A program made the position numbers and the translations under genes. Shown in pieces: positions 17,401 through 26,600 of a stretch of 64,000 bases of DNA. Source of the DNA: Petrolisthes cinctipes. Taxonomy: Eukaryota > Arthropoda > Malacostraca > Decapoda > Porcellanidae. The notes under the pieces were generated by a model. That model did no database searches. It was not told where the DNA came from and saw only the letters and a list, made by a program, of their open reading frames with translations. Each line of letters opens with the position of its first letter. Positions within the stretch are counted from its first letter, which is position 1. The DNA is taken from NCBI GenBank assembly GCA_033782935.1, contig JAWQEG010002457.1, positions 62,001-126,000 of the forward strand, in the 5' to 3' direction.

Positions 17401-17870
17401 TTTCCATGTTATCTCTCCTATACATCTAAAGTCATCATTTAGCATCACTAGGTTATACATTTCCATCCAATCCAGTATCATCTTTCCATTATCATCCACT
17501 GATTGTCTGCCTTTAAACCCCACATGGCCATTAAAATCACCTAAAATCATTAAATTTTCTTCACTATTCTTTTCTATTTCTTTTTCGATCTCTTTTCTTA
17601 AAATTTTATTTCTTTCTTTGTCATTCACCGAAAAATACACTACAATAATATCGATATCTAACCCAAACAAATTTCCTTTTATGAACAAATAATCTTTCAA
17701 CTTGTTTTCTTGTTTCTGCATTAGAATTTTCCCATATTTTCTGTACAACACCATAATTCCTCCACCTTTTCTATCCTGCATTTCCCTCATACTTTCCGTT
17801 ACTTGAATACTATCACTAATTTTCACTTTCCTTATTTTTTCTTGCGTTTCTTGGTTGATGGAGGGTATAT
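14498..17870 (-). mobile_element. 5'-truncated non-LTR retrotransposon with 13-bp target duplication
   Basis: The insertion is bordered by identical 13-bp direct repeats GTCAGGTCAGGTG (14485-14497 and 17871-17883). On the minus strand it holds part of an APE endonuclease, a reverse transcriptase and a C-terminal zinc knuckle in one frame, then a short 3' UTR of about 70 bases. The 5' end is cut inside the endonuclease. Both flanks are TCAGG-repeat DNA, so the repeats could be a true target duplication or the pre-existing array; the 13-base identity includes GTG beyond the pentamer. Confidence 0.85.
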
Positions 17871-17871
17871 G
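14566..17871 (-). CDS. LINE ORF2: APE endonuclease-reverse transcriptase (N-terminus truncated)
   Basis: One uninterrupted frame of 1,101 codons, open from the junction at 17871 to a stop at 14566. No ATG start is visible because the insertion is 5'-truncated. Order from the N-terminus: NQETQ (endonuclease QET motif), MILGDFNGHVG and FDLSDHNLLEV (APE catalytic motifs), then reverse transcriptase with VSELRPIAVTNISYKLF, VDFAKAYDFVKRDNL, SGIKQGCTASTTLFK and FADDGLL (catalytic aspartates). A CX2CX8HX4C knuckle (CIMCNSELENLTHFLLQC) lies near the C-terminus. Function by family: nicks target DNA and copies the element RNA onto it. The lack of stops over 3.3 kb implies a young insertion. Only about 40 endonuclease residues seem to be missing. 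I cannot place the clade with confidence. Confidence 0.93.
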   Translation of the reverse strand, partial: HIPSINQETQEKIRKVKISDSIQVTESMREMQDRKGGGIMVLYRKYGKILMQKQENKLKDYLFIKGNLFGLDIDIIVVYFSVNDKERNKILRKEIEKEIEKNSEENLMILGDFNGHVGFKGRQSVDDNGKMILDWMEMYNLVMLNDDFRCIGEITWKRNEQESVIDYVLITPKLYKEYRGMEIDEEKKYFDLSDHNLLEVTLVRKDKRTKITGRERWEIQEYYKTDKDSLEKYKKDVEEKLEKKQDISIEELNTVLLDVANKNLKRKYRKKIKGEGEEKIEEQPWITEDIRQSIKRRKEYNRAKRNAITPQEERHYNEKYIEEKIKTQRKITEAMYEYEEKITRQIKNNSNRKKLWEHIDKLRKKTKTKEEGLKIYNEEGIEIPRNEMETAIRTYWGNIYEMNENKIKEVWNTETKYEYLVSKEDRTTREGDIRVRVIEEEEREEIIFTCQEGAVEHLELAFSLERLTGDMKYPNITEELVKKSIMKLENKKATGPDGMKGEFYKAMQDSSKFIKLLTRGFQKIIREGKVPTSWKESRTTMIPKKSKPKVSELRPIAVTNISYKLFMSVSVKDTIEEHLASNNLIKESQSGFTKKGRVENNLMVLKYCIDKSFKERKTLYVTAVDFAKAYDFVKRDNLIETLKEYRVHTNLIEIISDIYTDDVTVIKIGKEEEIKMCVSSGIKQGCTASTTLFKILTYTIIDRLEKEGGFKDEFFKLNALFFADDGLLISRTQEEMGKMIDSLIDLSHTTGLKINKDKSNVLIFNSKIQTEEINGIKVASDMKYLGITVTNKRNCFRIQKEKSLQKAKKLANLTYPLISQSCNKILIGKTYWKSVVLPSVLFGSSILGYTKQEISKLQRIENSVYRSILGAPSYAQIPTLRGEIGSSTMESRIRGNQLKYLKYIEENESNDLLRSIVEEKLNIPKDYWIQTTKEFLENLKLKHSDLKGMKTQNLRGKIIEWDTEKWKKEVEERSSLKLYNKFKKKIKEEKFYDNKPSSQILYRARTNNLKLSDRNRHTNGDTRCIMCNSELENLTHFLLQCPAYENERKKILQTERLNTEEEEDIIGELLFKDELIEDTKTVLYEMWKKRERQRKILEATN

Positions 17872-18090
17872 TCAGGTCAGGTGAGATTAACGCAGCGTAT
17901 AGGTCAGGTCAGGTGAGATTGGCGCAGGATATAGGTCACGTCAGGTGAGATTGGCGCAGGGTATAGGTCACGTCAGGTGAGATTGGCGCAGGGTTATAGG
18001 TCAGGTCAGGTGAGATTAACGCAAGGTATAGGTCACGTCAGGTGAGATTGGCGCAGGTCAGGTCAGGTGAGATTGGTGCAGGGTAGGTGA
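17871..18090. repeat. 32-bp minisatellite containing TCAGG pentamers
   Basis: About seven tandem copies of a 32-bp unit (GGTCAGGTCAGGTGAGATTG then GCGCAGGGTATA), with recurrent GGTCACGTC and TTAACG variants and a shortened last two copies. It forms the 5' flank of the LINE insertion and runs into the left inverted arm at 18063. Confidence 0.9.
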
Positions 18091-18232
18091 CATTAGGGAC
18101 AGGTGGACGTTACTCTTGAACTCACCTCACCTCACTTCGAAGACCTCATGTGTCCTGGAGAGGTTGAGGAGGGGGTGGGGGGTACCATATAAACACACAC
18201 ACACACATATATATATATATACATACTCACAT
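18063..18232 (+). repeat. Left arm of a ~170-bp inverted repeat
   Basis: From TCAGGTGAGATTGGTGCAGG through GGACGTTACTCTTGAACTC and GGTTGAGGAGGGGGTGGGG to the start of the TA/CA tract, this is the near-perfect reverse complement of 19120-19292. Only a few mismatches are visible, for example CACTTCGAAG against CATTTCGAAG. Confidence 0.88.
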
Positions 18233-18310
18233 AAATATATACATATATACTGTATATACTCACATATATACATACTCACATACATGCATACACACATACA
18301 ATCACGGTCA
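18190..18310. repeat. (CA)n / (TATA) / (CATA) microsatellite
   Basis: ACACAC, TATATA and ACATACTCAC tracts in tandem, partly inside the left inverted arm. Confidence 0.85.
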
Positions 18311-18559
18311 AATATAATCATCCATATCAGGGTAACTCACGTAAGAGTTTGACAGCTTCCGTCTGTTCCTTAGATGATAAACTTTCCAATAAATAGGTTA
18401 ACTATCATCTTTTAATTTAATACAAGCAGCTACACATTACTTAAAACAATAACATCATATGTGAACGTGAAAATATTACACAGTAAATTGTTTGAGATAC
18501 CTATATGTGGATGATTATCATTGACCGCGACTGTACATGCATACACACACACACATGCG

Positions 18560-18990
18560 CACATGCATGCATGCATACATAAATTAAAGAAACATATCAC
18601 TAAATCAGAAAAAGTACAAAGAGCAGCAACAAGATGGCTACCAAGTCTAAGAGAACTAAGCTATGAAGAAAGACTAAAGAAACTAAAATTACCTAAACTA
18701 GAAGAAAGACGAAAGAGAGGAGATATTATTATGGTTTACAAATGTGTCACAGAAAAAGAAAAGATAGATATAGACAATTTGTGTCAACAAGGAATATCTA
18801 CAATGAGAGGACACAGTAAGAAATTAATTTAAAAAAGAGGAGATAAAGATGTACAGAAATATAGTTTTCCAAATAGAGTAATAGCCGAATGGAATAAATT
18901 ACCAGAAGAAGTGATGTGGGTCAAAAACATACATAACTTTAAAGAAAAATATGATAATTGTGTTTTAAAATACGGGACATTACGAGCTTG
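18560..18990 (+). pseudogene. CR1-like LINE reverse-transcriptase C-terminus
   Basis: Encodes SEKVQRAATRWLPSLRELSY, EERLKKLKLPKLEERRKRGD, IIMVYKCVTEKEKIDIDNLC, then after one in-frame stop (TAA near 18830) VIAEWNKLPEEVMWVKNIHN. This is the C-terminal tail of a non-LTR retrotransposon polymerase. The segment NLCQQGISTMRGHSKKLI is shared almost exactly with the relic at 51090-51490, so both belong to one family. No catalytic part is present. Confidence 0.85.
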
Positions 18991-19029
18991 ACTCAATCCC
19001 GTAAAGATACAAATAAGTAAGAACAAATA

Positions 19030-19420
19030 GGTAAGAACACATACATACACACACATACACACCCACATTCACACATATACACACACACACATTCACACAC
19101 GCTTATACATACATATACATATACATACATGTGAGTATGTATATATATGTGTGAGTGTGTGTTTGTATGGTACCCCCCACCCCCTCCTCAACCTCTCCAG
19201 GACACATGAGGTCTTCGAAATGAGGTGAGGTGAGTTCAAGAGTAACGTCCACCTGTCCCTAATGTCACCTACCCTGCACCAATCTCACCTGATGTATATG
19301 TATGTATGTATGTATATGTATATACATACACACACATATACATACACACACATATACATACATACACACATATACATACATACATATACACATATACATA
19401 CATCCGTACACATAAGTAAA
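19030..19420. repeat. (CACA)n/(CATA)n microsatellite on both sides of the right arm
   Basis: ACACACAC and ATACAT tracts at 19030-19130 and 19293-19400, interrupted by the inverted arm. Confidence 0.85.
19120..19292 (-). repeat. Right arm of the ~170-bp inverted repeat
   Basis: Reverse complement of 18063-18232: GTATGGTACCCCCCACCCCC ... CAAGAGTAACGTCCACCTG ... CCTGCACCAATCTCACCTGA. The arms enclose about 890 bases with microsatellites and a LINE 3' fragment. The outer end of the left arm is continuous with the 32-bp minisatellite; the right arm is not. Confidence 0.88.
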
Positions 19421-19527
19421 TGTGAACATAATATTTGAGGAAACAATAAAGAATGTGAGTATATTTGTACAGGACAACCCGTCATTGGCATCTAAATATA
19501 TAAGTCCATTTATCAACATTTATCAAT

Positions 19528-19670
19528 TTATGAGGGTAGTACTGTTTTCATAAATCTGGAGTAAATGATGCCTCCAAACTACTTCAGAAAACAGGCCACC
19601 ATTATTATTGTTCATCTGGTCCTGTATTCTGATATACTTAACAGGAATCAAGGCACTATAATATACTATC
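19528..19670. mobile_element. MITE copy of the 43254-type family
   Basis: Shares CATAAATCTGGAG, GCCTCCAAACTACTTCAGAA, TTGTTCATCTGGTCCTGTAT and AGGAATCAAGGCAC, in order, with 14140-14300 and 43254-43407. Ends eroded. Confidence 0.6.
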
Positions 19671-19679
19671 ACCTTAATG

Positions 19680-20285
19680 TGTTTTGACAATACTTACAGT
19701 TCTCATTTTTTTTGGAATGTTGTTTGATTCGTCTTTTTTGGTACAAATTTGTTACTGCTTCGCGTCTAACTCAAAAGCTTTCTAACTTGACTTAGGTACT
19801 CCACACCTTTATTTCTTTAGTCTGGATGTGTAAGGTACTAAACTTGATCTCCCCTAACTTTCATTTGCAGCAGGTGAGATGCATTATTATTGGTGTGTGG
19901 AAGTGGCGTCTCCATCGCCTATACCATTCTTGTGAAGGTGCAGGCAGCCTAGATCCACTATGATATAAGGGTACAGTGCTCCATTCCCCTTGAAAAAAGG
20001 GAAATGGGGTATTGGTGATAATGAGATTTATTATTTTGAGGTCTTTTATGCCAATGTTTACAAAACTGTCACTGAGAATGTTGTAAAGAGTTCCGTTGAT
20101 TAAGATATATACATATAATTATTATCTATTGTTACTTGTCAACACATGAATTTAATTTGTAACTTTAATATAATATATAATTGCTAAATATATAATATAG
20201 AAGGTCTAGTTGGGAATGTCGATAAAAGGCGTCTCCTCGGCAGAAAAAAAAAATATTTATTTTATATTTGGAAGCTGCGATGCTA
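19680..20285. other. Intergenic sequence with no recognised feature
   Basis: AT-rich sequence between the MITE copy and the CCAAT-rich promoter of the zinc-finger gene. No ORF, hairpin or transposon end recognised. Confidence 0.5.
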
Positions 20286-20289
20286 CACC

Positions 20290-20546
20290 GTGATTGGTCA
20301 GTGTCTGTAGCATTAACCAATGAGCTGCTCAATGCTTCCTGACCTGACCTTACCTGATCTCTGTCACCATTGGGTGCCTGGGGCATTACTTTGGCCAACC
20401 AACCTGTAAATATCTGCTCCGTGATTGGCCAGAGTCTACAGCATCAACCAATGAGCTGCTCAATGCTACCTGACCTGACCTGACCTTTCCTGATCTCGGT
20501 CACCATTGGCTGTCTGAGGCATTACTTTGGCCAACCAACCTGTTAA
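20290..20546 (+). promoter_or_regulatory. Duplicated CCAAT-box promoter module
   Basis: Two direct copies of about 130 bp (20290-20410 and 20421-20546), each with the order GATTGG, AACCAATGAGCTGCTCAATG, a CCTGACCTGAC stretch, CACCATTGG, and GCATTACTTTGGCCAACCAA. Each copy has ATTGG and CCAAT in both orientations, the NF-Y recognition core. The module ends 80 bases before the ATG at 20627, so it is the likely promoter of the zinc-finger gene. Promoter role is inference from position and motifs. Confidence 0.6.
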
Positions 20547-20626
20547 ATTCATCACCACCAGCCCTGAAACTTCAGTTCTCTTCTGAAACTTGAAGTGTCA
20601 ACACAGTGTCGCTTAGTAAACACAAG

Positions 20627-23600
20627 ATGATTTCCAGTGGCTTGAGCAAGTGTCTCCCCTACGACAGGAAGACTGGAACCCATCAAGAACCTACACGAAG
20701 AAGGGTTTCCGTACCCATTAAAACCAGGACACGCCGTTCAAGGCTTGATAACCTGCTGCAGACCATAGAAGACACGAACCAACAGCGACCTGCTCCTGAA
20801 GCTCCTGCCGCCGCCCAGCCTTTCTTGCTTCAACGCACGCCACCACGCCAGTCTCCAAAACAGCCTTCGTCACCTCTGCCGCCCCTTCCCAGGACCCCAT
20901 TCTCGGACTTCAAGGGAACAATTAATATACAGAAGAGAGATTGTGAGTGTCTGATGTCTCCTGGGTCTCACTTCAGATTCTTCAAACATGATATAAGCTT
21001 CAAATTCAAGTCGATATTTGCAAGTCCAGCAAAGGAAGAAAAAAGTGATGAAGTGGCAAGCGTCAGTTCTGCTTCTCGATGTCTGCCCTATATAAATGTG
21101 AAGAAACAAGGGGAGGCTTCCAACAGTGATGTGGCCGAGGGAAAGTGTAGCAGGACATTACAAGTGGACATCTCGAGAAGAAAAAGGTGAGTGACATTTA
21201 GAAATTACTGAACTCTGATTATATTTGTAGAATATTGAAACCTTCGACAGCTAGAATATATTTTTTCCTATCGATTCCTTATACAACTACAGCAGCGTCT
21301 TCGTCAGCGTAGAAATGAAAAGTTACTATACGTGTTTATATGTAAAGTTAGAATATTTTTTTCTTATCAATTCCTTATATAACTACTCCAGCGTCTTTGT
21401 CAGTGTAGGAGTGACAAGTTACTATACGTGTTTATTTCCTATGTATAAGTACGGTGAAATTTTTTTCGGTGTAGGAGTAACTAGTTATTATACGTGTTTA
21501 TTTCCTATATGAGTACTGTCACAACTTGTCCGGTGTAGGAATGACAAATTATTTTAGATGTGTTTATTACATGTATATGACTACCGTGGCAACTTCTTCA
21601 ACGTAGGAGAGTAGTGTTTGTGTATCTGATTTTTGTGCAGGAACAATTTTGTATGATAATACCTGATGTATAGATTTGGCAAACCCACTACATCAGAGAC
21701 AACCCCTCCACAAGGATACTTTTTTTTTGGGGGGGGGCGAGTGTACAGTAGGCAAAATATGAATTGCGACAACTTTATTTGAGCTCTTATGTAATGGAGA
21801 AGGATATGTGCCTATTTTATTGTATTGCCTACAAATAGTTGTTGTTGAAGTTCCTCAAGCTGTCTGACACATTTATGTGTGTACATATGAGTGTTATGTC
21901 GTCTGCGTAGGAAGCTATGTGTATTTGTGGTGTCTGAGGTGTTGGCAGGTCATGCATGTATAAATTGAAAAGGCTGGGTGATAGTACAGAACCCTGGGGG
22001 ACACCGTTGGTGAAACTTTTTATGTTAGATGACTGACCAGCAAGAGTAACGTGGGCCACTTTTCTTCCCAAGAAATTGGCTAGACATCTTTTTGTGTTGT
22101 TGAAGTTCCTCAAGCTGTCCGGCTCAGCAGCCCCGTCTTTATGTGTTGTTGTGCATGATTGTGTTGGAAATTTTGTTTGTGAGGTTGTGGCGGGGGAAGG
22201 CATCAAATGCTTTACTGATGTCCAATGTGGCGAGGAGTGTTCTGTGAGGGGGTTTATATGAGTTCATTCCATCGTAGATTCTTTATGTGAAGTCAGTGAG
22301 AAGAGTGTTCGTTGTGTGTAGTGGTCTAAAAACGTGTTGTGAGGATGCAAGGGGAATGTGTGGTGTGATTAATGATTGATGATGAGGCGTTCAGTAACTT
22401 TGGAGGGGGTGCAAAGGAGAGTGAAGGGGGGTGGTCCCACTCCATGACCCCTACAAATAGTTGTTGTTGTTACTATAGTTAATGTTCCATCAAGATTTGT
22501 CTCAATTCATATTTTGTCAATTGTGCATTTTAGTCCTTAGCTAATAAATGCTTCCTTTTAGATGCCACGATGACGAAGACAGTGCAAGAGACGCCAAGAA
22601 AGCCAAAAGGACCCACGACAACACCAAAGGACGAGGGGTGACTATAGGGAGTGATATGTTGAAGGGCGGGCGTGGTCAGACTCCCTCTGTCACCATTCCT
22701 TCATCTTCAACCTCTCCTCCTTCATCCTCACGCTCTGGTCGTTCTTCCTCACGCTCTGGTCGTTCATCATCACACTCTGCTCGTTCTTCCTCACACTCTG
22801 CTCGTTCTTCCTCACGCTCTGATCGTTCATCCTCACACTCTGCTCGTTCATCCTCACGGGCAGCTTCTTCATCCTCACGCTCAGTTCCCCAAAAGACCTC
22901 ACCACCACCAGCCCCCCAGAAAACCTCACCACCACCAGCCACCTCATGCCCAGCCCCTCAGAAAACCTCACCACCACCAGCCACCTCACGCCCAGCCCCC
23001 CAAAAGACCTCACCACCACCAACCACCTCACGCCCAGCCCCCCAGAAGACCACACCACCACCAGCCACTTCGAGGTCACGCACAATGTAAGTAAACTATC
23101 TATGGGTTTTATCCCCGTTATTACAAGAAATATTTTTGTGACTCACTTTTATGGGCGGGGTTTTCACACTTACTGTTTAATTAATTATTTGTTTATCGAT
23201 TAAATGAATGGGACAGTGACGAGCGAAATGATGTGTTAGTTAATATTTGAAGAATATTATAGCTCATTATTTGATTTTCATACATTTGATATCAGGGTAA
23301 CAATTATTATAATTATAGTTCAGAGAAATTTAGGTTGCCATGTTCAGAGTTAAGTTGGTTTGACTGGTTCAGACAGATATTTCAAAGTAGAATAGTGTTG
23401 TGGAATGATCCATGACACAAGTATATATATAAATCTATGTATGGGAAACTATGACCAGATAATCATTATACTGTATACTTACTCGTATTTACTTCACTAA
23501 TATATTTTAACGATAATTATTGTTTTCAGATTCTTGGATGAGAACGAGTTGCCTCAAAGAAAGTCATCGAAGGGTTCCAGAAACTCCAAAAAAGCGAAGG

Positions 23601-26600
23601 CAAGTCCCAGTACTTCTGTGGGCAAGGGTGTGAGTGACCAACAGACTCCTTCAGGCACCACTCCTGCACCTTCAGGATCAACCCACAAGAGGAACTCACC
23701 ACCAGTCACATCATACACACCCTCGATGTAAGTAAAATCTAATGTGTCTTTTTTCCTTAGCTTGATTGCAAGGATTTATTTTGAGTAATTTGTTTCCATG
23801 TTTGTCGTTATAGTTACTAATTGAACAGTTTTATTGATAATTAAAAAAAAAAAACACGTCAGATTGTGGTGTAAAGATTTAACGTAATACAACATTAATT
23901 TCTTTCATTTCGGAATAAAGAAAATTATCTCCACTATACTCCTTTCAATGTTTTATGGTAATCATTCTTTACAGTCTCCAAGAAGCCAACGAGGTGCCTA
24001 AGGTGAAATCAGTGAAGGGTCCAAGTGATCTCAAAGTCAACTCCAGAAGAAGAGACTCAAGTGATAGGAGCGACGAGGCCAAGGGAGGGCGTGGACATAC
24101 TTCCTCTGACGTCACTCCTGCACCCTCAACATCGAGTCAACACAAGAGTTCACTACCATCACCAGTCACTCCTGCACCCTCAACATCCAGTCGACACAAG
24201 AGTTCACTACCACCACCAGTCACTCCTGCACCCTCAACATCGAGTCAACACAAGAGTTCACTACCATCACCAGTCACTCCTGCACCCTCAACATCCAGTC
24301 GACACAAGAGTTCACTACCACCACCAGTCACTCCTGCACCCTCAACATCCAGTCAACACAAGAGTTCACTACCATCACCAGTCACTCCTGCACCCTCAAC
24401 ATCCAGTCAACACAAGAGTTCACTACCACCACCAGTCACTCCTGCACCCTCAACATCCAGTCGACACAAGAGTTCACTACCACCACCAGTCACTCCTGCA
24501 CCCTCAACATCCAGTCAACACAAGAGTTCACTACCATCACCAGTCACTCCTGCACCCTCAACATCCAGTCGACACAAGAGTTCACAACCATCACCAGTCA
24601 CTCCTGCACCCTCAACATCCAGTCAACACAAGAACTCACTACCACCACCAGTCACTCCTGCACCCTCAACATCCAGTCGACACAAGAACTCACTACCACC
24701 ACCAGTCACTCCTGCACCCTCAACATCCAGTCAACACAAGAGTTCACTACCATCACCAGTCACTCCTGCACCCTCAACATCCAGTCGACACAAGAGTTCA
24801 CTACCACCACCAGTCACTCCTGCACCCTCAACATCCAGTCGACTCAAGGGCGCCAAACCACCACCAGTCACTCCTGCACCCTCAACATCCAGTCGACACA
24901 AGAGCTCACTACCACCACCAGTCACTCCTGCACCCTCAACATCCGGTCAACACAAGAACTCACTACCACCGCCAGTCACTCCTGCACCCTCAACGTCCAG
25001 TCGACACAAGAACTCACTACCACCACCAGTCACTCCTGCACCCTCAACATCCGGTCAACACAAGAGTTCACCACCACTACCACCACCAGTCACTGCTGTA
25101 CCCTCAACGTCCAGTCGACCCAAGAACTCACTACCACCACCAGTCACTCCTGTACCCTCAACGTCCGGTAAACACAAGAGTTCACCACCACTAATCTCAA
25201 AAATAAGGTCAGTGGATGGTGCATTGGTTTTACTTAATTAATATTGTTGTAGATCAAGTTATGCATTACAGTAATTGCCTGTATATAATTGTATTAGAGA
25301 GTTCCGTTTTCAATATTTTCTCACCGACATCCATGTCATCTGTTGTCTGAAAAGCATATCAAGCCAAATTGGTAATATCTGTCCTTTACAGAATAACTGA
25401 GTTTTCGTGTAAGATCACTGATAGCGTTATATTAATTTGAAAAGTCTTGTACCATCATGATAATACTTTTCCCACACCAATTTGTTTTGCGTGTTGTCTT
25501 TATATACGAGATTATCTTTCTTTGTATTACTTACGGTTATGATTGTTTTCAGATTTGAAGATGTCAAGGAGTTGCCTCGTGTGAAGTCAATTGTGACTTC
25601 GAGTGATACCACAAGAGACTTCAAGAAGACCAAGACTGACGTGACTAAGGAGAGGCGTGACCAAACTCCATCTGGTTCCATGCCAATACTCTTTGACTCG
25701 CATCAATCAACTCGCTTACCACCTGTCACTCCAGGAACAAGGTATGTAGCTTACACGATCGAGATAGATGTACATACTCCCTAGACCGTGGTAGCTTGGA
25801 ACTTTATTATAAATTAATAGCGAGATGTGTAAGTTGCGTATTCCAAAAGCTAGAATTTTCAAATCTGTCACGCCACATAGTTTGAAAATCAAATTTCCAT
25901 ATTCGTGCACTCAGAAACCTCACAACACACATGTACACTTCTCCACATATACACACACTATTGTTCAACAATTACATCGCCTTAATTAATGACCATCGAT
26001 AGACGATGACCCCAGTAAACAATTCATTATTAGTGCAGAGACACTGTTTCCCTGCTGTATGTTAGTTTTAACATTGTTGCTGTATGATGCAGTTGTCGTT
26101 TATATGGTTGTTGACCAAAGCTGTTTGTGTTCTTACTGACGTATAAAGGAAATCTAAAAGCATTATTTATTTAAAATGTTGCAAGTAAGTTAATGCTGGA
26201 CATGAATATTATTACGTTTCGTTAATTTACGTTAATTTTTTCTTTTATAGTGGTTCTGGTAGTTTTGGAATGTGTACCTACGTTGGGGAGTCGGCATCTA
26301 GTAAAGATACCTCTTGTAGGAAAGTGTCCGTAGCAATCAAGTACAAGCCTGGGAAATCAAAACTAGATGCACTCATTCAGACCATGGAAACGACGAAGGA
26401 ACAATCATCAACCACACAAACTCCTCCTTCTTTCGACGCCCCTCCATTGTGGTCGCTTGGCTCACCCTCGCCATTCCACGAGACGACCTACCAGCCCCAG
26501 ATGGTTCCTGTGGTGCCACCAGAACAGACTAGAGGAGAGGAGGCATCAGGCAGTGGCCCGTCACCTGATAGTGGCACTAGTACACTCTCAGTTTCACCTC

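Noticed and set aside
24112..25190. CRISPR-like array of regular 54-bp repeats
   Set aside because: There are no distinct spacers; the whole 54-bp unit repeats and is coding. The genome is eukaryotic.
24025..25194. Second long open frame (HPQHPVDTRVHYHHQSLL repeats) overlapping exon 4
   Set aside because: It is the alternate frame of the 54-bp repeat. A repeat with a length divisible by three stays open in more than one frame. The VTPAPSTSS frame is the one consistent with splice phase.
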